DNA of 64,000 bases from Mucilaginibacter oryzae. GTDB lineage: Bacteria; Bacteroidota; Bacteroidia; Sphingobacteriales; Sphingobacteriaceae. The stretch covers positions 354,784 to 418,783 of the forward strand of contig NZ_QGHA01000002.1 in assembly GCF_003148845.1 (NCBI RefSeq). The letters run 5' to 3'. The notes below the pieces were generated by a model. The model was not told where the DNA came from. It did no database searches and saw only the letters and a program-made list of their open reading frames with translations. Each line of letters starts with the position of its first letter. Within the stretch, counting starts at the first letter, position 1. Shown here piece by piece: positions 35,641-44,021 of this stretch. A program made the position numbers and the translations under genes.

Positions 35641-36839
35641 ATATCCTTTACCTATGCGATGAGTACCCACCCGGTCGGCACGGCGGTATCGGCACCTATG
35701 TGCAGCTTATAGCCCGGCAAATGGCGAAGCAGGGCCATAAAGTTATCGTAGCAGGAATATACAGCATCGGTTATGGGGGCGATGACCGGTTTATTGATGA
35801 GGGTGTAAAGGTATACAGGTTTAGATGGTTAAACGGCGGGGCCTGGGCAAACGACAGGCAATCGCTTTTAAGTAAACTTACCAACCGGATTTTGCAGGAG
35901 ACGGGCGTTATTGAGAACTATATAAAGCGAAGCCTCTCCCGATACGGGGCACAACTGGAGCGGATTATATGCAATGAGCAGATTGATATCATCGAAATGC
36001 CTGATTATAATGATTATATCCGCTTTTGTAAATCACATGTGCCCTTTCCGCAACTATCCGCACCCGTTGTGGTGAAAATGAATGGTACTATTACCTATTT
36101 CAATAACGAAGCAGGGCGGACAGTAAAACCACACATCATTAAAACGGAACAGGCTATTCTTAACCAGGCAAAAGCTGTAAGTAGTGCCAGCCGTTATACT
36201 GCCGAAAAAAGCGCCTGTTATTTGAATTACGAAAAGCCGATAAAGGTATTATACAATGGTATTGATACCAACCCCATGTTGAGTGATAAACCGCGGGATC
36301 TGTCGCAGGTGGTTTTTACCGGTAGCCTGGTGCGAAAAAAGGGGATTTATCAATTGGCAAAAGCCTGGAACATCGTTAAGCAAATGATGCCCGGAGCCCG
36401 TTTGCTAATACTTGGTAAGGGCCGACAAAAAGATGTTGTTAGCTATTTAAGCGATGAAGCGAAAGGCAGCGTAACATTTAAAGGGCACGTACCAGCCAGG
36501 CAATTGTATGATATTTTAAGCAGTTCGGCTATCGCGGTTTTTCCTTCCTATGCCGAGGCTTTCGCTTTGGCGCCACTGGAGGCTATGGCTTGCGGCACGG
36601 CGGTGATTAATTCAAACCGTACATCAGGACCAGAATTGATTGATGATGGCGTAGACGGTTTGCTGATCGATCCTGATGATATCAATCAACTGGCACAAGC
36701 CATTTTACGTTTATTAAACAACACTCAACTTTGTGCCGGGCTTGCCAAAGCCGGAAATAAGAAAGTAAAAACTCTTTTTGATATAGATATTATTGCAAGG
36801 GAAACGCTGGAGTTTTACGAAGAGGTGTTGAGGGGTTAA
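35637..36839 (+). CDS. glycosyltransferase family 4
   Basis: A 400-aa GT-B enzyme: MNILYLCDEYPPGRHGGIGTYV opens the acceptor domain with the usual glycine loop. The donor domain has VVFTGSLVRKKGIYQLAKAW and the VFPSYAEAFALAPLEAMACGTAV block (about 300-325). It starts inside the flippase stop codon. It ends 27 bp before the convergent GT2 gene. The sugar donor is unknown. Confidence 0.92.
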   Translation: MNILYLCDEYPPGRHGGIGTYVQLIARQMAKQGHKVIVAGIYSIGYGGDDRFIDEGVKVYRFRWLNGGAWANDRQSLLSKLTNRILQETGVIENYIKRSLSRYGAQLERIICNEQIDIIEMPDYNDYIRFCKSHVPFPQLSAPVVVKMNGTITYFNNEAGRTVKPHIIKTEQAILNQAKAVSSASRYTAEKSACYLNYEKPIKVLYNGIDTNPMLSDKPRDLSQVVFTGSLVRKKGIYQLAKAWNIVKQMMPGARLLILGKGRQKDVVSYLSDEAKGSVTFKGHVPARQLYDILSSSAIAVFPSYAEAFALAPLEAMACGTAVINSNRTSGPELIDDGVDGLLIDPDDINQLAQAILRLLNNTQLCAGLAKAGNKKVKTLFDIDIIARETLEFYEEVLRG

Positions 36840-36866
36840 AATAAGTTTGGTGTTCAGTTTATGCGC

Positions 36867-37670
36867 TTAAACCCGTTCAACCACCAGGTCATTCCGGTAA
36901 ACATTTTCTCCGGTAGCCGGCTTTGTTTCGTATTGTTTCAGATATCTGTATTTGAGCCTGGTATTTTTGTAGCTAATCCGGGCTATGGCGAGGCCTTCGG
37001 CTCCATCCAAAAAGCCCAGGCGAACAATGTAATTTCGTACAAAACCAAACAACGCCGAAAAGTGCAGTTTAAAAAAGGTGGCCTTTTTGCCTGCTTTATA
37101 ATACTTAGCCGCGCTCAGCCGGGCATAATGAACGGCCTTAGTATCAAAATCATCAGTATCAGTAACTGAGTGATGGTGAAGGTAGCCGTTAACTTTGACA
37201 ATTTTGGCGGCAGGCGGCAAAACCAACGTTTCATGAACCTCGGTTTCGCTCCATTTAACCAAAGTACGGTTAAACAAACGCGGGTGATGATCATTGCCCC
37301 AGTTGCCATACCTGATGAGCTTTCTACCGAAGTATGATTTGAAGCGGATATCATAAACCACGTTCGGGTTATCCAGCTTTAAATGGTGTATGGCTTCAAC
37401 CAGTTCATGGTCGGGCACTTCATCAGCGTCTAAGCTCAGGATCCAGTTGTGCCGGGCTTTAGCGATGCCTTTATTTTTATTAGCCCCGTAGCCGCTCCAG
37501 TTTTTTTTATAAACACGGCAACCTAAGTCGGCCGCTATTTGCGGGGTGCCGTCGCTGCTATCGTTATCAACTACAATAATATCATCTGTAATGAGGCAGG
37601 CCATTTTTATGCAATTGGCAATAAAGGCTGCTTCGTTTTTAGTAATGATCACAACAGACACGGGTACCAT
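36867..37670 (-). CDS. glycosyltransferase family 2 (KdtX/WaaE-like)
   Basis: About 267 aa. A GT-A core is clear: PVSVVIITKNEAAFIANCI, then VVDNDSSDGTPQIA, and NWILSLDADEVPDHELV with the DAD metal site. The C-terminal part resembles the WaaE/KdtX group that adds glucose to the lipopolysaccharide core. I start at ATG 37670 instead of the TTG two codons earlier. Its own ECF-type promoter (site C) ends about 58 bases upstream, so the gene belongs to the same regulon as the rest of the cluster. Confidence 0.88.
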   Translation of the reverse strand: MVPVSVVIITKNEAAFIANCIKMACLITDDIIVVDNDSSDGTPQIAADLGCRVYKKNWSGYGANKNKGIAKARHNWILSLDADEVPDHELVEAIHHLKLDNPNVVYDIRFKSYFGRKLIRYGNWGNDHHPRLFNRTLVKWSETEVHETLVLPPAAKIVKVNGYLHHHSVTDTDDFDTKAVHYARLSAAKYYKAGKKATFFKLHFSALFGFVRNYIVRLGFLDGAEGLAIARISYKNTRLKYRYLKQYETKPATGENVYRNDLVVERV

Positions 37671-37728
37671 CAGCAACAGTATAAAGTATATAAATTACAA
37701 GCCCGGCTTCGCGTGCCGGTTATAAAGT

Positions 37729-37757
37729 ATATCGTTGATCCATTGCCTGTGGTTGCC
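37729..37757 (-). promoter_or_regulatory. ECF-type promoter, site C (GT2 gene)
   Basis: On the minus strand: GAGGCAACC (GGCAACC at 37757-37751), 16 bases, then CGATAT at 37734-37729. It matches the other sites except that position 3 of the -10 is A. Confidence 0.65.
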
Positions 37758-37901
37758 TCCTTGTTTAAATTGTTTTAGGATTACACTAATGATCATGAAT
37801 ACTTTTTACCTGTTTAGGAGTTTACAGAATTATAAAATTTTCCGATTAGATCTTCGGGTCGGGAATGATTCAGTTAATTGAAAAAATCTGTGAATTCTGA
37901 T

Positions 37902-38078
37902 TCAGACATTCTGCCTGTTCCAGGCATCAAAATTTATCAGCTTATCCGCAACCTGGTTTTTACAGGCAGGGGTAGGGCAAACAATAATCCAGCTGTTTTT
38001 GGTTTGTTCAATAACCGGTCTGGCACCGCAAATTTTACAGTTATTAACAGGGATGTTAGGGTTGATCTGAATACTCAT
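37902..38078 (-). CDS. 58-aa zinc-ribbon protein (Lar-like)
   Basis: A minus-strand ATG at 38078 opens a 58-codon frame ending at 37902. It has CKICG (Cys14, Cys17), a second pair in CPTPAC (Cys34, Cys39) and DAWNRQ near the end. This CXXC...C...C...WNxR pattern is like the restriction-alleviation protein Lar family and related short zinc ribbons. A near-perfect ECF promoter of the cluster's class (site D) ends about 36 bases upstream, giving a leader of about 30 bases, so I believe the gene is real in spite of its size. A function in restriction alleviation is not implied; it could as well be a small regulator. Confidence 0.68.
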   Translation of the reverse strand: MSIQINPNIPVNNCKICGARPVIEQTKNSWIIVCPTPACKNQVADKLINFDAWNRQNV

Positions 38079-38113
38079 AATTTGGCTTCGGCAGGATTGG
38101 CTTATTGGTGATA

Positions 38114-38142
38114 ACTACGATATAAACCTGCCTGCGGTTGCC
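38114..38142 (-). promoter_or_regulatory. ECF-type promoter, site D (small zinc-ribbon gene)
   Basis: On the minus strand: GAGGCAACC (GGCAACC at 38142-38136), exactly 16 bases, CGTAGT at 38119-38114. Confidence 0.7.
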
Positions 38143-38276
38143 TCCCGCAGTAAAATAAATTTATTCCTGAAAGTTCTTTGTCACATAAGGTTAGTTAAAG
38201 CGCGATTTAGATGGTTTTTAGGTGGAATCTCTGTAAATAAGAAGTTTACGGAGCGATAAAAATATTTTGTGTTTAA

Positions 38277-38305
38277 GGCAACCTTTTGATATTTAATGCC
38301 GTGAT
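38277..38305 (+). promoter_or_regulatory. ECF-type promoter, site E (sigma factor gene, autoregulation)
   Basis: Plus strand: AAGGCAACC (GGCAACC at 38277-38283), 16 bases, CGTGAT at 38300-38305. The sigma start codon is at 38356, leaving a leader of about 44 bases. Confidence 0.72.
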
Positions 38306-38355
38306 GTGGGTATATAAAATTAAATTTATACGTTTGGTTACGGTTTATTGACCCC

Positions 38356-38997
38356 ATGGGCGAAGAAGAGTTAAATCAACTGATTAATGGCTGTGTAAAA
38401 CAGGACAGGAAATGTCAGAAAATGCTCTATAAGGCGTTTTACGGCTTTTCTATGGGTATTTGCCTGCGCTATGCCGGTAACCGCGACGAGGCAGCCGAAG
38501 TAATGAATCAGGGTTTCATGAAGGTGTTTACTCACATAGACCGGTTTGATACGACGCGGCCTTTTAAAGCCTGGCTGGGGCGCATCATGATGAATGTGTC
38601 CATTGATTATTACCGGGCCAACCTCAAAATGGCTTATACCGAAGACCTGGAAAAAGCCGAAGGGATGAGTGAGGGTGATTTAACCGATAATAATTTAAAT
38701 TATGAAGATTTGCTGGCCATGATCCAACAGTTACCCCAGGCTTACCGCACCGTGTTTAACCTTTTTGCTATTGATGGTTACTCGCACGAGGAAATAGGGG
38801 AGATGTTGAATATCAGTCCGGGTACATCTAAATCAAACCTGCATAAGGCAAGGCATAAATTAAAACAAATGATATTAAAAGCAGAGGAAACTGCTAATAA
38901 AACCAATTACAACAGGGGTATGGATTTTAACCCGATAGTGGCTTATAACGGGATAGATGTTCGGAGTACTTTTTTAAATAACGGGATAAGGGGATGA
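38356..38997 (+). CDS. ECF sigma factor, candidate master regulator of the polysaccharide cluster
   Basis: A 213-aa sigma-70 factor with region 2 (about 20-95, CLRYAGNRDEAAEVMNQGFMKVFTHIDRF and RPFKAWLGRIMMNVSIDYYR) and region 4 (about 120-175, LPQAYRTVFNLFAIDGYSHEEIGEMLNISPGTSKSNLHKARHKL). A tail of about 35 residues (NYNRGMDFNPIVAYNGID) follows; unlike the two PUL sigma factors it is not hydrophobic. It overlaps the next gene by 4 bp (ATGA). That and the AGGCAACC-N16-CG sites in front of this gene and every nearby glycan unit suggest it recognises that promoter class and activates itself. Confidence 0.92.
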   Translation: MGEEELNQLINGCVKQDRKCQKMLYKAFYGFSMGICLRYAGNRDEAAEVMNQGFMKVFTHIDRFDTTRPFKAWLGRIMMNVSIDYYRANLKMAYTEDLEKAEGMSEGDLTDNNLNYEDLLAMIQQLPQAYRTVFNLFAIDGYSHEEIGEMLNISPGTSKSNLHKARHKLKQMILKAEETANKTNYNRGMDFNPIVAYNGIDVRSTFLNNGIRG

Positions 38998-40340
38998 AAA
39001 GCGAAGAGGATTTAGATAAGTTATTTAAAAGGTCGATGGAAGACCCGGCTAATCATCGCGCGTTTAACGAGGACGACTGGGACGCCTTTGAACAAATGTT
39101 TGATGCGGGCAAAAAGCGCCGTGGTATTGTTTATTGGTTACCCTTGGCCGGTGGCATAGCAGCTATGTTATTGCTGGCTTTAGGCTGGTGGTTTTTTGTT
39201 AAACCGGTAAAAACCATTGATAATGGTCAGATGCAGACCGGTGTAAAACCAACTGTAACCAAGCCGGCAACGCCTTCCGTAACAAGAGGCGGCGATATAT
39301 CGCAACAGCCTCAAGACAGCACTGCGAACACTGATCAGCGGACTCAAAACATGGTTGTAACCAAATCGCAAAAAGATTCTGCGCGGAATTTGCAATCGCG
39401 CGGCAGGCAGCTTGCCTTAGGGGAAAATAGGCAACACACTTACGGCAATAAACAGTTGGCGTTAACCACAACTGCTCGTAGTGGTAGTAACAATATGGGC
39501 GGCAAACGGGTCCCTGCCAAAAACACCCATAGTACCGATAGCCTGGAAAATAAGGCGCAAATGGCTGGTATTGGTCCGGCTCGTGGTACTTTCGCGTATA
39601 TGTTGGCTAATCAGGGTTACTCACTTCACATAACCCAGGTGCCGATGTCTTCGCCGGATTTTAAAACACAGATCGATATTCCTACAACGGCCCCAAATCC
39701 GGATAAACCTGCAAAAAAAATGACAAAACAAAGCTTGGGTTACCGCCCTCAATGGGCTGTTACCGCGCTGGCTTCTTCGGACGTAAACGGTACCAATACC
39801 TTTCAGGGTAAAGTCGGGAGTAATTATGGCGCCTTGTTATCATTAGCTGCAACCAAAAAGTTAACCATAACAAGCGGCGTGGTTTATTCTTCAAAACCTT
39901 ATACCACAAGTTTTGCCAACTACAATACATCGTATGTGTTTAAAAATCAACCAACCGATGTATTGGCCGACTGTAAAATGCTGGATATCCCGATCAATAT
40001 CGCTTACCAGGTTTATGGCAACTTTCGTAACAAGGTTTCGGTAGGTACGGGCTTGTCATCGTACATTATGCTGCACGAAAAATATACCTTTACTTATGCG
40101 GGCTATGTTGATCCTGAATCTCCGCAAAATTATACAGTGCCCAACAGTAAAGGCTATTACCTGAGCATATTAAACCTGAACGCCACCTATGAGCACCGGA
40201 TTAATTCAAAATTTGGAATAAGTGTGCAGCCGTACATGAAGGTGCCGCTTTCGGGTGTTGGCTATTCAGATTTAAAACTGCAGTCAACCGGTGTGGCTGT
40301 GGGTGTTACGTATAATATCAATGCTTTCAGAAAACCCTGA
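38994..40340 (+). CDS. anti-sigma-like inner-membrane protein with C-terminal outer-membrane beta-barrel
   Basis: A 448-aa protein. The N-terminal 40 residues (SEEDLDKLFKRSMEDPANHRAFNEDDWDAFEQMF) are acidic, helical and cytoplasmic, as in anti-sigma factors. One membrane helix follows (about 44-66, YWLPLAGGIAAMLLLALGWWFF). Next is a low-complexity linker of about 170 residues rich in Thr, Gln and Ser. The last 200 residues (about 245-448) are alternating beta-strands like an outer-membrane beta-barrel domain (YGALLSLAATKKLTITSGVVYSS ... VAVGVTYNINAF). If the barrel inserts in the outer membrane, one polypeptide would span the whole envelope. Translation is coupled to the sigma gene. The regulatory role is inferred from position and topology. 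Confidence 0.72.
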   Translation: MKSEEDLDKLFKRSMEDPANHRAFNEDDWDAFEQMFDAGKKRRGIVYWLPLAGGIAAMLLLALGWWFFVKPVKTIDNGQMQTGVKPTVTKPATPSVTRGGDISQQPQDSTANTDQRTQNMVVTKSQKDSARNLQSRGRQLALGENRQHTYGNKQLALTTTARSGSNNMGGKRVPAKNTHSTDSLENKAQMAGIGPARGTFAYMLANQGYSLHITQVPMSSPDFKTQIDIPTTAPNPDKPAKKMTKQSLGYRPQWAVTALASSDVNGTNTFQGKVGSNYGALLSLAATKKLTITSGVVYSSKPYTTSFANYNTSYVFKNQPTDVLADCKMLDIPINIAYQVYGNFRNKVSVGTGLSSYIMLHEKYTFTYAGYVDPESPQNYTVPNSKGYYLSILNLNATYEHRINSKFGISVQPYMKVPLSGVGYSDLKLQSTGVAVGVTYNINAFRKP

Positions 40341-40405
40341 TTCGGCGTAAAACAATCGGAATGCTTATCTTGCGGCACATTTACCCGTACCAGATAATTC
40401 AATTC

Positions 40406-41719
40406 ATGAAAAAGCTGCTGTTTTTTATACCCATATTATTTATTTTTTCATGCGCTAATGATAAGCTGCAGCAAATAGAAAATAAGAAACTCAATAGTCT
40501 CGCTGTCGATTATGTAAAGCTTGGTTTAACCATAGGGCAGTACGACGGAGATTTTGTAGATGCCTATTACGGCCCCGATTCTCTAAAACCTAAAACGGAA
40601 TTATTACCCCATAATTTCCCTAAGGATAGCCTGCTGGCTACTGCTAACAGTATTATGAATGATTTGAGGCAGATAGCACATGCCTCAAAAATTGATACTA
40701 ACAGGATGAGGGCTAACTGGATGGCCGATCAATTGATCGCTTTTAGCAGGCGCATCAGGATTTTTTCGGGTGAGGAACGCCCGTTTGATGAAGAATCTAT
40801 CGAGTTGTTTGGCGTGGCGGCACCTGTTTATACCGACGATTTTTTTAAAAGCCGGTTAGCTTTACTGGATAGCATTTTGCCGGGCAAGGGCAATGTAAAT
40901 GACCGTTTTCAAAAACTGGCCAATAAATTTATTATCCCTAAAGATAAGCTGGACCCTGTTATTAAAGCGGCCATAGCCGAAGCCCGCAAACGCACCCTGG
41001 CGCACTATAAATTGCCCGCCGGCGAAACTTTTACGCTTGAATATGTTACCAACAAGCCCTGGTCTGGCTATAACTGGTACAAGGGAGGCTATAAAAGCAC
41101 CGTGCAGATCAATACCGATTTAAAGGTTTTTATTGACCGTGCTATTGATGTGGGCAGCCATGAAAGTTATCCCGGCCACCATGTATACAACATGCTGCTT
41201 GAGAAGAACCTGTATCATGATAAGGGCTGGGTAGAGATTTCATTATATCCGTTGTTCAGCCCGCAATCGCTTATTGCCGAGGGTAGCGCCAATTACGGTA
41301 TTGAAGTCGCGTTTCCGGGTAATGATAAAATCAACTTTGCAAAAAACGTTTTGTTGCCGCTGGCCGGTTTAGATACTGCGGGCGCCGCGCTTTATTTTAA
41401 AGCCCTCGCCATAAAAGGCACACTTAATTACGCGCGCAACGAGGCTGCCCGGGGTTTGATTAACAATACCATGAGCAAGGATAAGGCGCTAAGTTACCTG
41501 CGTAAATACTGTTTGATGAACGACGAAACCGCTCAAAAATCACTCAGCTTCATAAAAAAATATCGCAGCTATGTAATTAACTACAATTACGGGCAGGATT
41601 TGGTAAAGAATTATATCGAAAGTAATGGCGGTACTGCCGGTAATGCTGCAAAAAGATGGGAGTTATTTGGCAAGTTGCTGAGCCAGGAAGTTGAGCCGGT
41701 TAATTTGGTGAAGAAGTAG
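40406..41719 (+). CDS. DUF885-family lipoprotein, predicted metallopeptidase
   Basis: About 437 aa with a lipoprotein signal (MKKLLFFIPILFIFSCAN; Cys16 as lipidation site). The frame opens at 40361, but the ATG at 40406 begins the signal exactly. The family motif HESYPGHH is at 252-259 (His252, Glu253 and His258), matching the HE-x-PGH block of DUF885 proteins, thought to be zinc-dependent peptidases. It lies 65 bp after the beta-barrel gene, so co-transcription is possible but unproven. Confidence 0.8.
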   Translation: MKKLLFFIPILFIFSCANDKLQQIENKKLNSLAVDYVKLGLTIGQYDGDFVDAYYGPDSLKPKTELLPHNFPKDSLLATANSIMNDLRQIAHASKIDTNRMRANWMADQLIAFSRRIRIFSGEERPFDEESIELFGVAAPVYTDDFFKSRLALLDSILPGKGNVNDRFQKLANKFIIPKDKLDPVIKAAIAEARKRTLAHYKLPAGETFTLEYVTNKPWSGYNWYKGGYKSTVQINTDLKVFIDRAIDVGSHESYPGHHVYNMLLEKNLYHDKGWVEISLYPLFSPQSLIAEGSANYGIEVAFPGNDKINFAKNVLLPLAGLDTAGAALYFKALAIKGTLNYARNEAARGLINNTMSKDKALSYLRKYCLMNDETAQKSLSFIKKYRSYVINYNYGQDLVKNYIESNGGTAGNAAKRWELFGKLLSQEVEPVNLVKK

Positions 41720-41911
41720 AGATTTCAGTGCAAAGCTGCTAAAGGGTTGTATAATTGTGCTATTCTTCGGATACCGCACATTTATGCAACCCTCCGTTTT
41801 TTGTAACAATTATTTTGCCTTGCTGAGCACCGTAAGGGTGGTGATAATGACAGCAATACTGTTAATAAACGTGCCAAGCTGCTATGACCGAAAGTTATAT
41901 TTACTGTAGCA

Positions 41912-43120
41912 TTATTGGGCAAATTCCTGATAGCGCTGCATCGCTTCAATAAAATAGTAATCGGCGTAAGTTAAAGGTACATCAATTTCGGTGCCTGCCG
42001 GGAAATGCCCAACGCTGTGCTTTAAGATAAAGCCCCCGTTGGTGTTCAGATCAGCTTTATATTTTGGGGATGATAAATTCCTGATGATGGTTTGCCCCAC
42101 ATTGAAATACTCCTGCCCATCTTTTTTATCAACGTAACGGCAAAGCTCCAAAAGGGCAGAGGCCATGATGGCCGCGGCCGAAGCATCGCGAAGGGCATTC
42201 GGAATATTGTTGGCATTATAATCCCAATAGGGGATTTTATCTGCAGGTAAATTAGGGTTACTCAGTAAAAAATGAGCGATGCCCTTTGCCTGGTTCAGGT
42301 ATTTTTTGTCTTTGGTTTCGCGGTACGTTACCGTAAAACCGTACAAACCCCATGATTGCCCGCGGGCCCAGGCCGATTCATTAGCAAAACCCTGGGCTGT
42401 TTTCTTTTCTTTTACGGCGCCTGTTTTTGGATCGTAATTAATTACGTGGTATGAACTGAAATCGGGCCGGTAATGGTTTTTGATGGTGGTATTGGCATGG
42501 GCAACCGCTATTTTATAAAAACTCGAATCGCCGGTTAATTTGGTAGCGTTAAAAAGTAGCTCGAGGTTCATCATGTTATCGATGATTACCAAAAAGTCAT
42601 CGGGTTTGGAGTTCCATGAAAGGATACAGCCAACATTTGGGTTAAACCTGGTTGATAATGATTTAGCGCTATTGATTATGATTTCTTTATACGCAGGTTT
42701 CGGTTCGATACGGTTGGCATTGCCAAAGCTGCAATACATCATAAAACCAAGGTCGTGGGTAGTTTTATTAAACTGCTCTTTTTCCAGCCCTTTTAAATTA
42801 TGGTTGGCTTGCGTAAGTAAAGCGGTATCTTTTGTTGCCTCGTATAGCTTTAATAAAGAGCCTGCGTAAAAACCGCTGCACCACCAGCCGGAGTTGCTGG
42901 TTTCAAATTGATCTTTATCGGGGTGGTAAGTTTTGGGGAACCGGCCATCAGTAAATTGTTTAGCCATGTACTTATACTGGATGTCGGCATCAGCAAAGTT
43001 TTTTTTGATCGTCGCTAAAACATCTTTTTTCGGCTTAAAAGTGTTTTGGGCAAGTACCGCCGAACTTATAAAGGTTAAAAACAGGGCCAAAAACGGCAAT
43101 CGCAGGTTTTTATATTTCAT
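41912..43120 (-). CDS. GH88 unsaturated glucuronyl hydrolase
   Basis: About 402 aa. A signal peptide (MKYKNLRLPFLALFLTFISSAVLAQ) precedes an (alpha/alpha)6 barrel. Two aspartates in the family positions are Asp123 (TTHDLGFMM) and Asp181 (IIDNMMNLELL), 58 residues apart, close to the spacing in characterised enzymes. GARGQSWGLYGF-type motif ESAWARGQSWGLYGF is also present. The enzyme removes 4,5-unsaturated uronic acid from oligosaccharides made by polysaccharide lyases. An alginate-lyase-like protein lies 3.7 kb upstream on the same strand. ATG at 43144 is possible, but 43120 fits the signal peptide. Confidence 0.92.
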   Translation of the reverse strand: MKYKNLRLPFLALFLTFISSAVLAQNTFKPKKDVLATIKKNFADADIQYKYMAKQFTDGRFPKTYHPDKDQFETSNSGWWCSGFYAGSLLKLYEATKDTALLTQANHNLKGLEKEQFNKTTHDLGFMMYCSFGNANRIEPKPAYKEIIINSAKSLSTRFNPNVGCILSWNSKPDDFLVIIDNMMNLELLFNATKLTGDSSFYKIAVAHANTTIKNHYRPDFSSYHVINYDPKTGAVKEKKTAQGFANESAWARGQSWGLYGFTVTYRETKDKKYLNQAKGIAHFLLSNPNLPADKIPYWDYNANNIPNALRDASAAAIMASALLELCRYVDKKDGQEYFNVGQTIIRNLSSPKYKADLNTNGGFILKHSVGHFPAGTEIDVPLTYADYYFIEAMQRYQEFAQ

Positions 43121-43253
43121 GGCTATTGTATAACTGGTTTGCATGCTTCTACAAACATGCTTGAGGTTATAAAAGTGCAGATTTTACCTTTATAAAAACA
43201 AGCGGTTCAATCCGGAGCGGCCATATTTTTCTACTACAACGATATAGTATGAT

Positions 43254-43295
43254 GATTGTGCCGACAGCGTTTGCAGATTACCGGCCGGCACAATC
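43254..43295 (-). terminator. hairpin downstream of M15 gene
   Basis: A perfect 10-bp stem, GATTGTGCCG against CGGCACAATC, with a 22-base loop, 22 bp past the M15 stop. There is no U-run after it, so it may be a processing or regulatory hairpin rather than a terminator. Confidence 0.4.
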
Positions 43296-43316
43296 GTTAT
43301 AAACAAGCAGTTTTCT

Positions 43317-43856
43317 TTATGTTAATGAAAAGCGCTGCTTCATAATATCATTAATCTGTTGCAACGAGTAATTACCGGCCGGGCTCGGTGCCGAATGAAA
43401 CTGCACATGCGGCCAGTCTTTAAATGAGGTCCAGAGGCCGCCGGCGGTTAAGCCCAGTTTTTTTGCCTCGTTAGCATAAACAACGTAGCCGTTGTGCCCG
43501 TTTACAACCTTCGATGTGGACCATTCTTCATGTCCGTTCACAATCCATACACAGTCAATAGCTTCGCCCCATTGGTGCCATGACATGCCAGGGATTGATT
43601 TGGTAATTTCGGGCCCATCATGCGGCCCCGCCTTAATAATGCAATCTGCAAGAAAAGGTGCTCCGTGAGCTTGCAGGTATTCTATCTTTTCGTCAATCTG
43701 GGCTTTAGTACGTGACTGGCGCCAGTATAAACCCTGTTTAACCGGAGAACGTAAGCCCTCGTTAGGACGCATTTCGTAACCCAAAGCAGCACAGTTTGCT
43801 AAAAGCTGAACAACTTTGTCTTTAAAGGCAGGTAGTAATGAATCTAATAATGACAT
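43317..43856 (-). CDS. M15-family peptidase (L-Ala-D-Glu / D-Ala-D-Ala type)
   Basis: About 179 aa. Zinc-site elements of the M15_4 group are visible: SWHQWGEAIDCVW (His and Asp ligands) and WPHVQF (third ligand), with the early YEMRPNEGLRSPVKQGLYW block. Such enzymes cleave peptidoglycan peptides and occur both as cell-wall enzymes and as phage endolysins; no phage genes are near. No signal peptide from the ATG at 43856; the frame extends 25 codons upstream, with MLVYLYQLKLIKIYNN, which is not a convincing signal. I prefer 43856. Confidence 0.82.
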   Translation of the reverse strand: MSLLDSLLPAFKDKVVQLLANCAALGYEMRPNEGLRSPVKQGLYWRQSRTKAQIDEKIEYLQAHGAPFLADCIIKAGPHDGPEITKSIPGMSWHQWGEAIDCVWIVNGHEEWSTSKVVNGHNGYVVYANEAKKLGLTAGGLWTSFKDWPHVQFHSAPSPAGNYSLQQINDIMKQRFSLT

Positions 43857-44021
43857 GGCTTGGTGTGTTAAAGGTTGTGAATGGTTATTGTAAATTTTAA
43901 TAAGTTTAAGTTGATATAAATATACCAACACAAGCCTTATTGATCAACCCGTTAAAACACGGTATTTTTGCGGGTAAATCAATATAAATAACAAACGCTT
44001 TTTTTACACCTTAACCTGCCA

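Noticed and set aside
37878..38111. 77-aa plus-strand frame opposite the small zinc-ribbon gene
   Set aside because: No recognisable features; the minus-strand frame has a Cys pattern and a promoter, so this is its shadow.
43317..43856. Phage endolysin or prophage remnant at the M15 peptidase
   Set aside because: No other phage-type gene (holin, tail, integrase) nearby; M15 peptidases are also normal chromosomal cell-wall enzymes.
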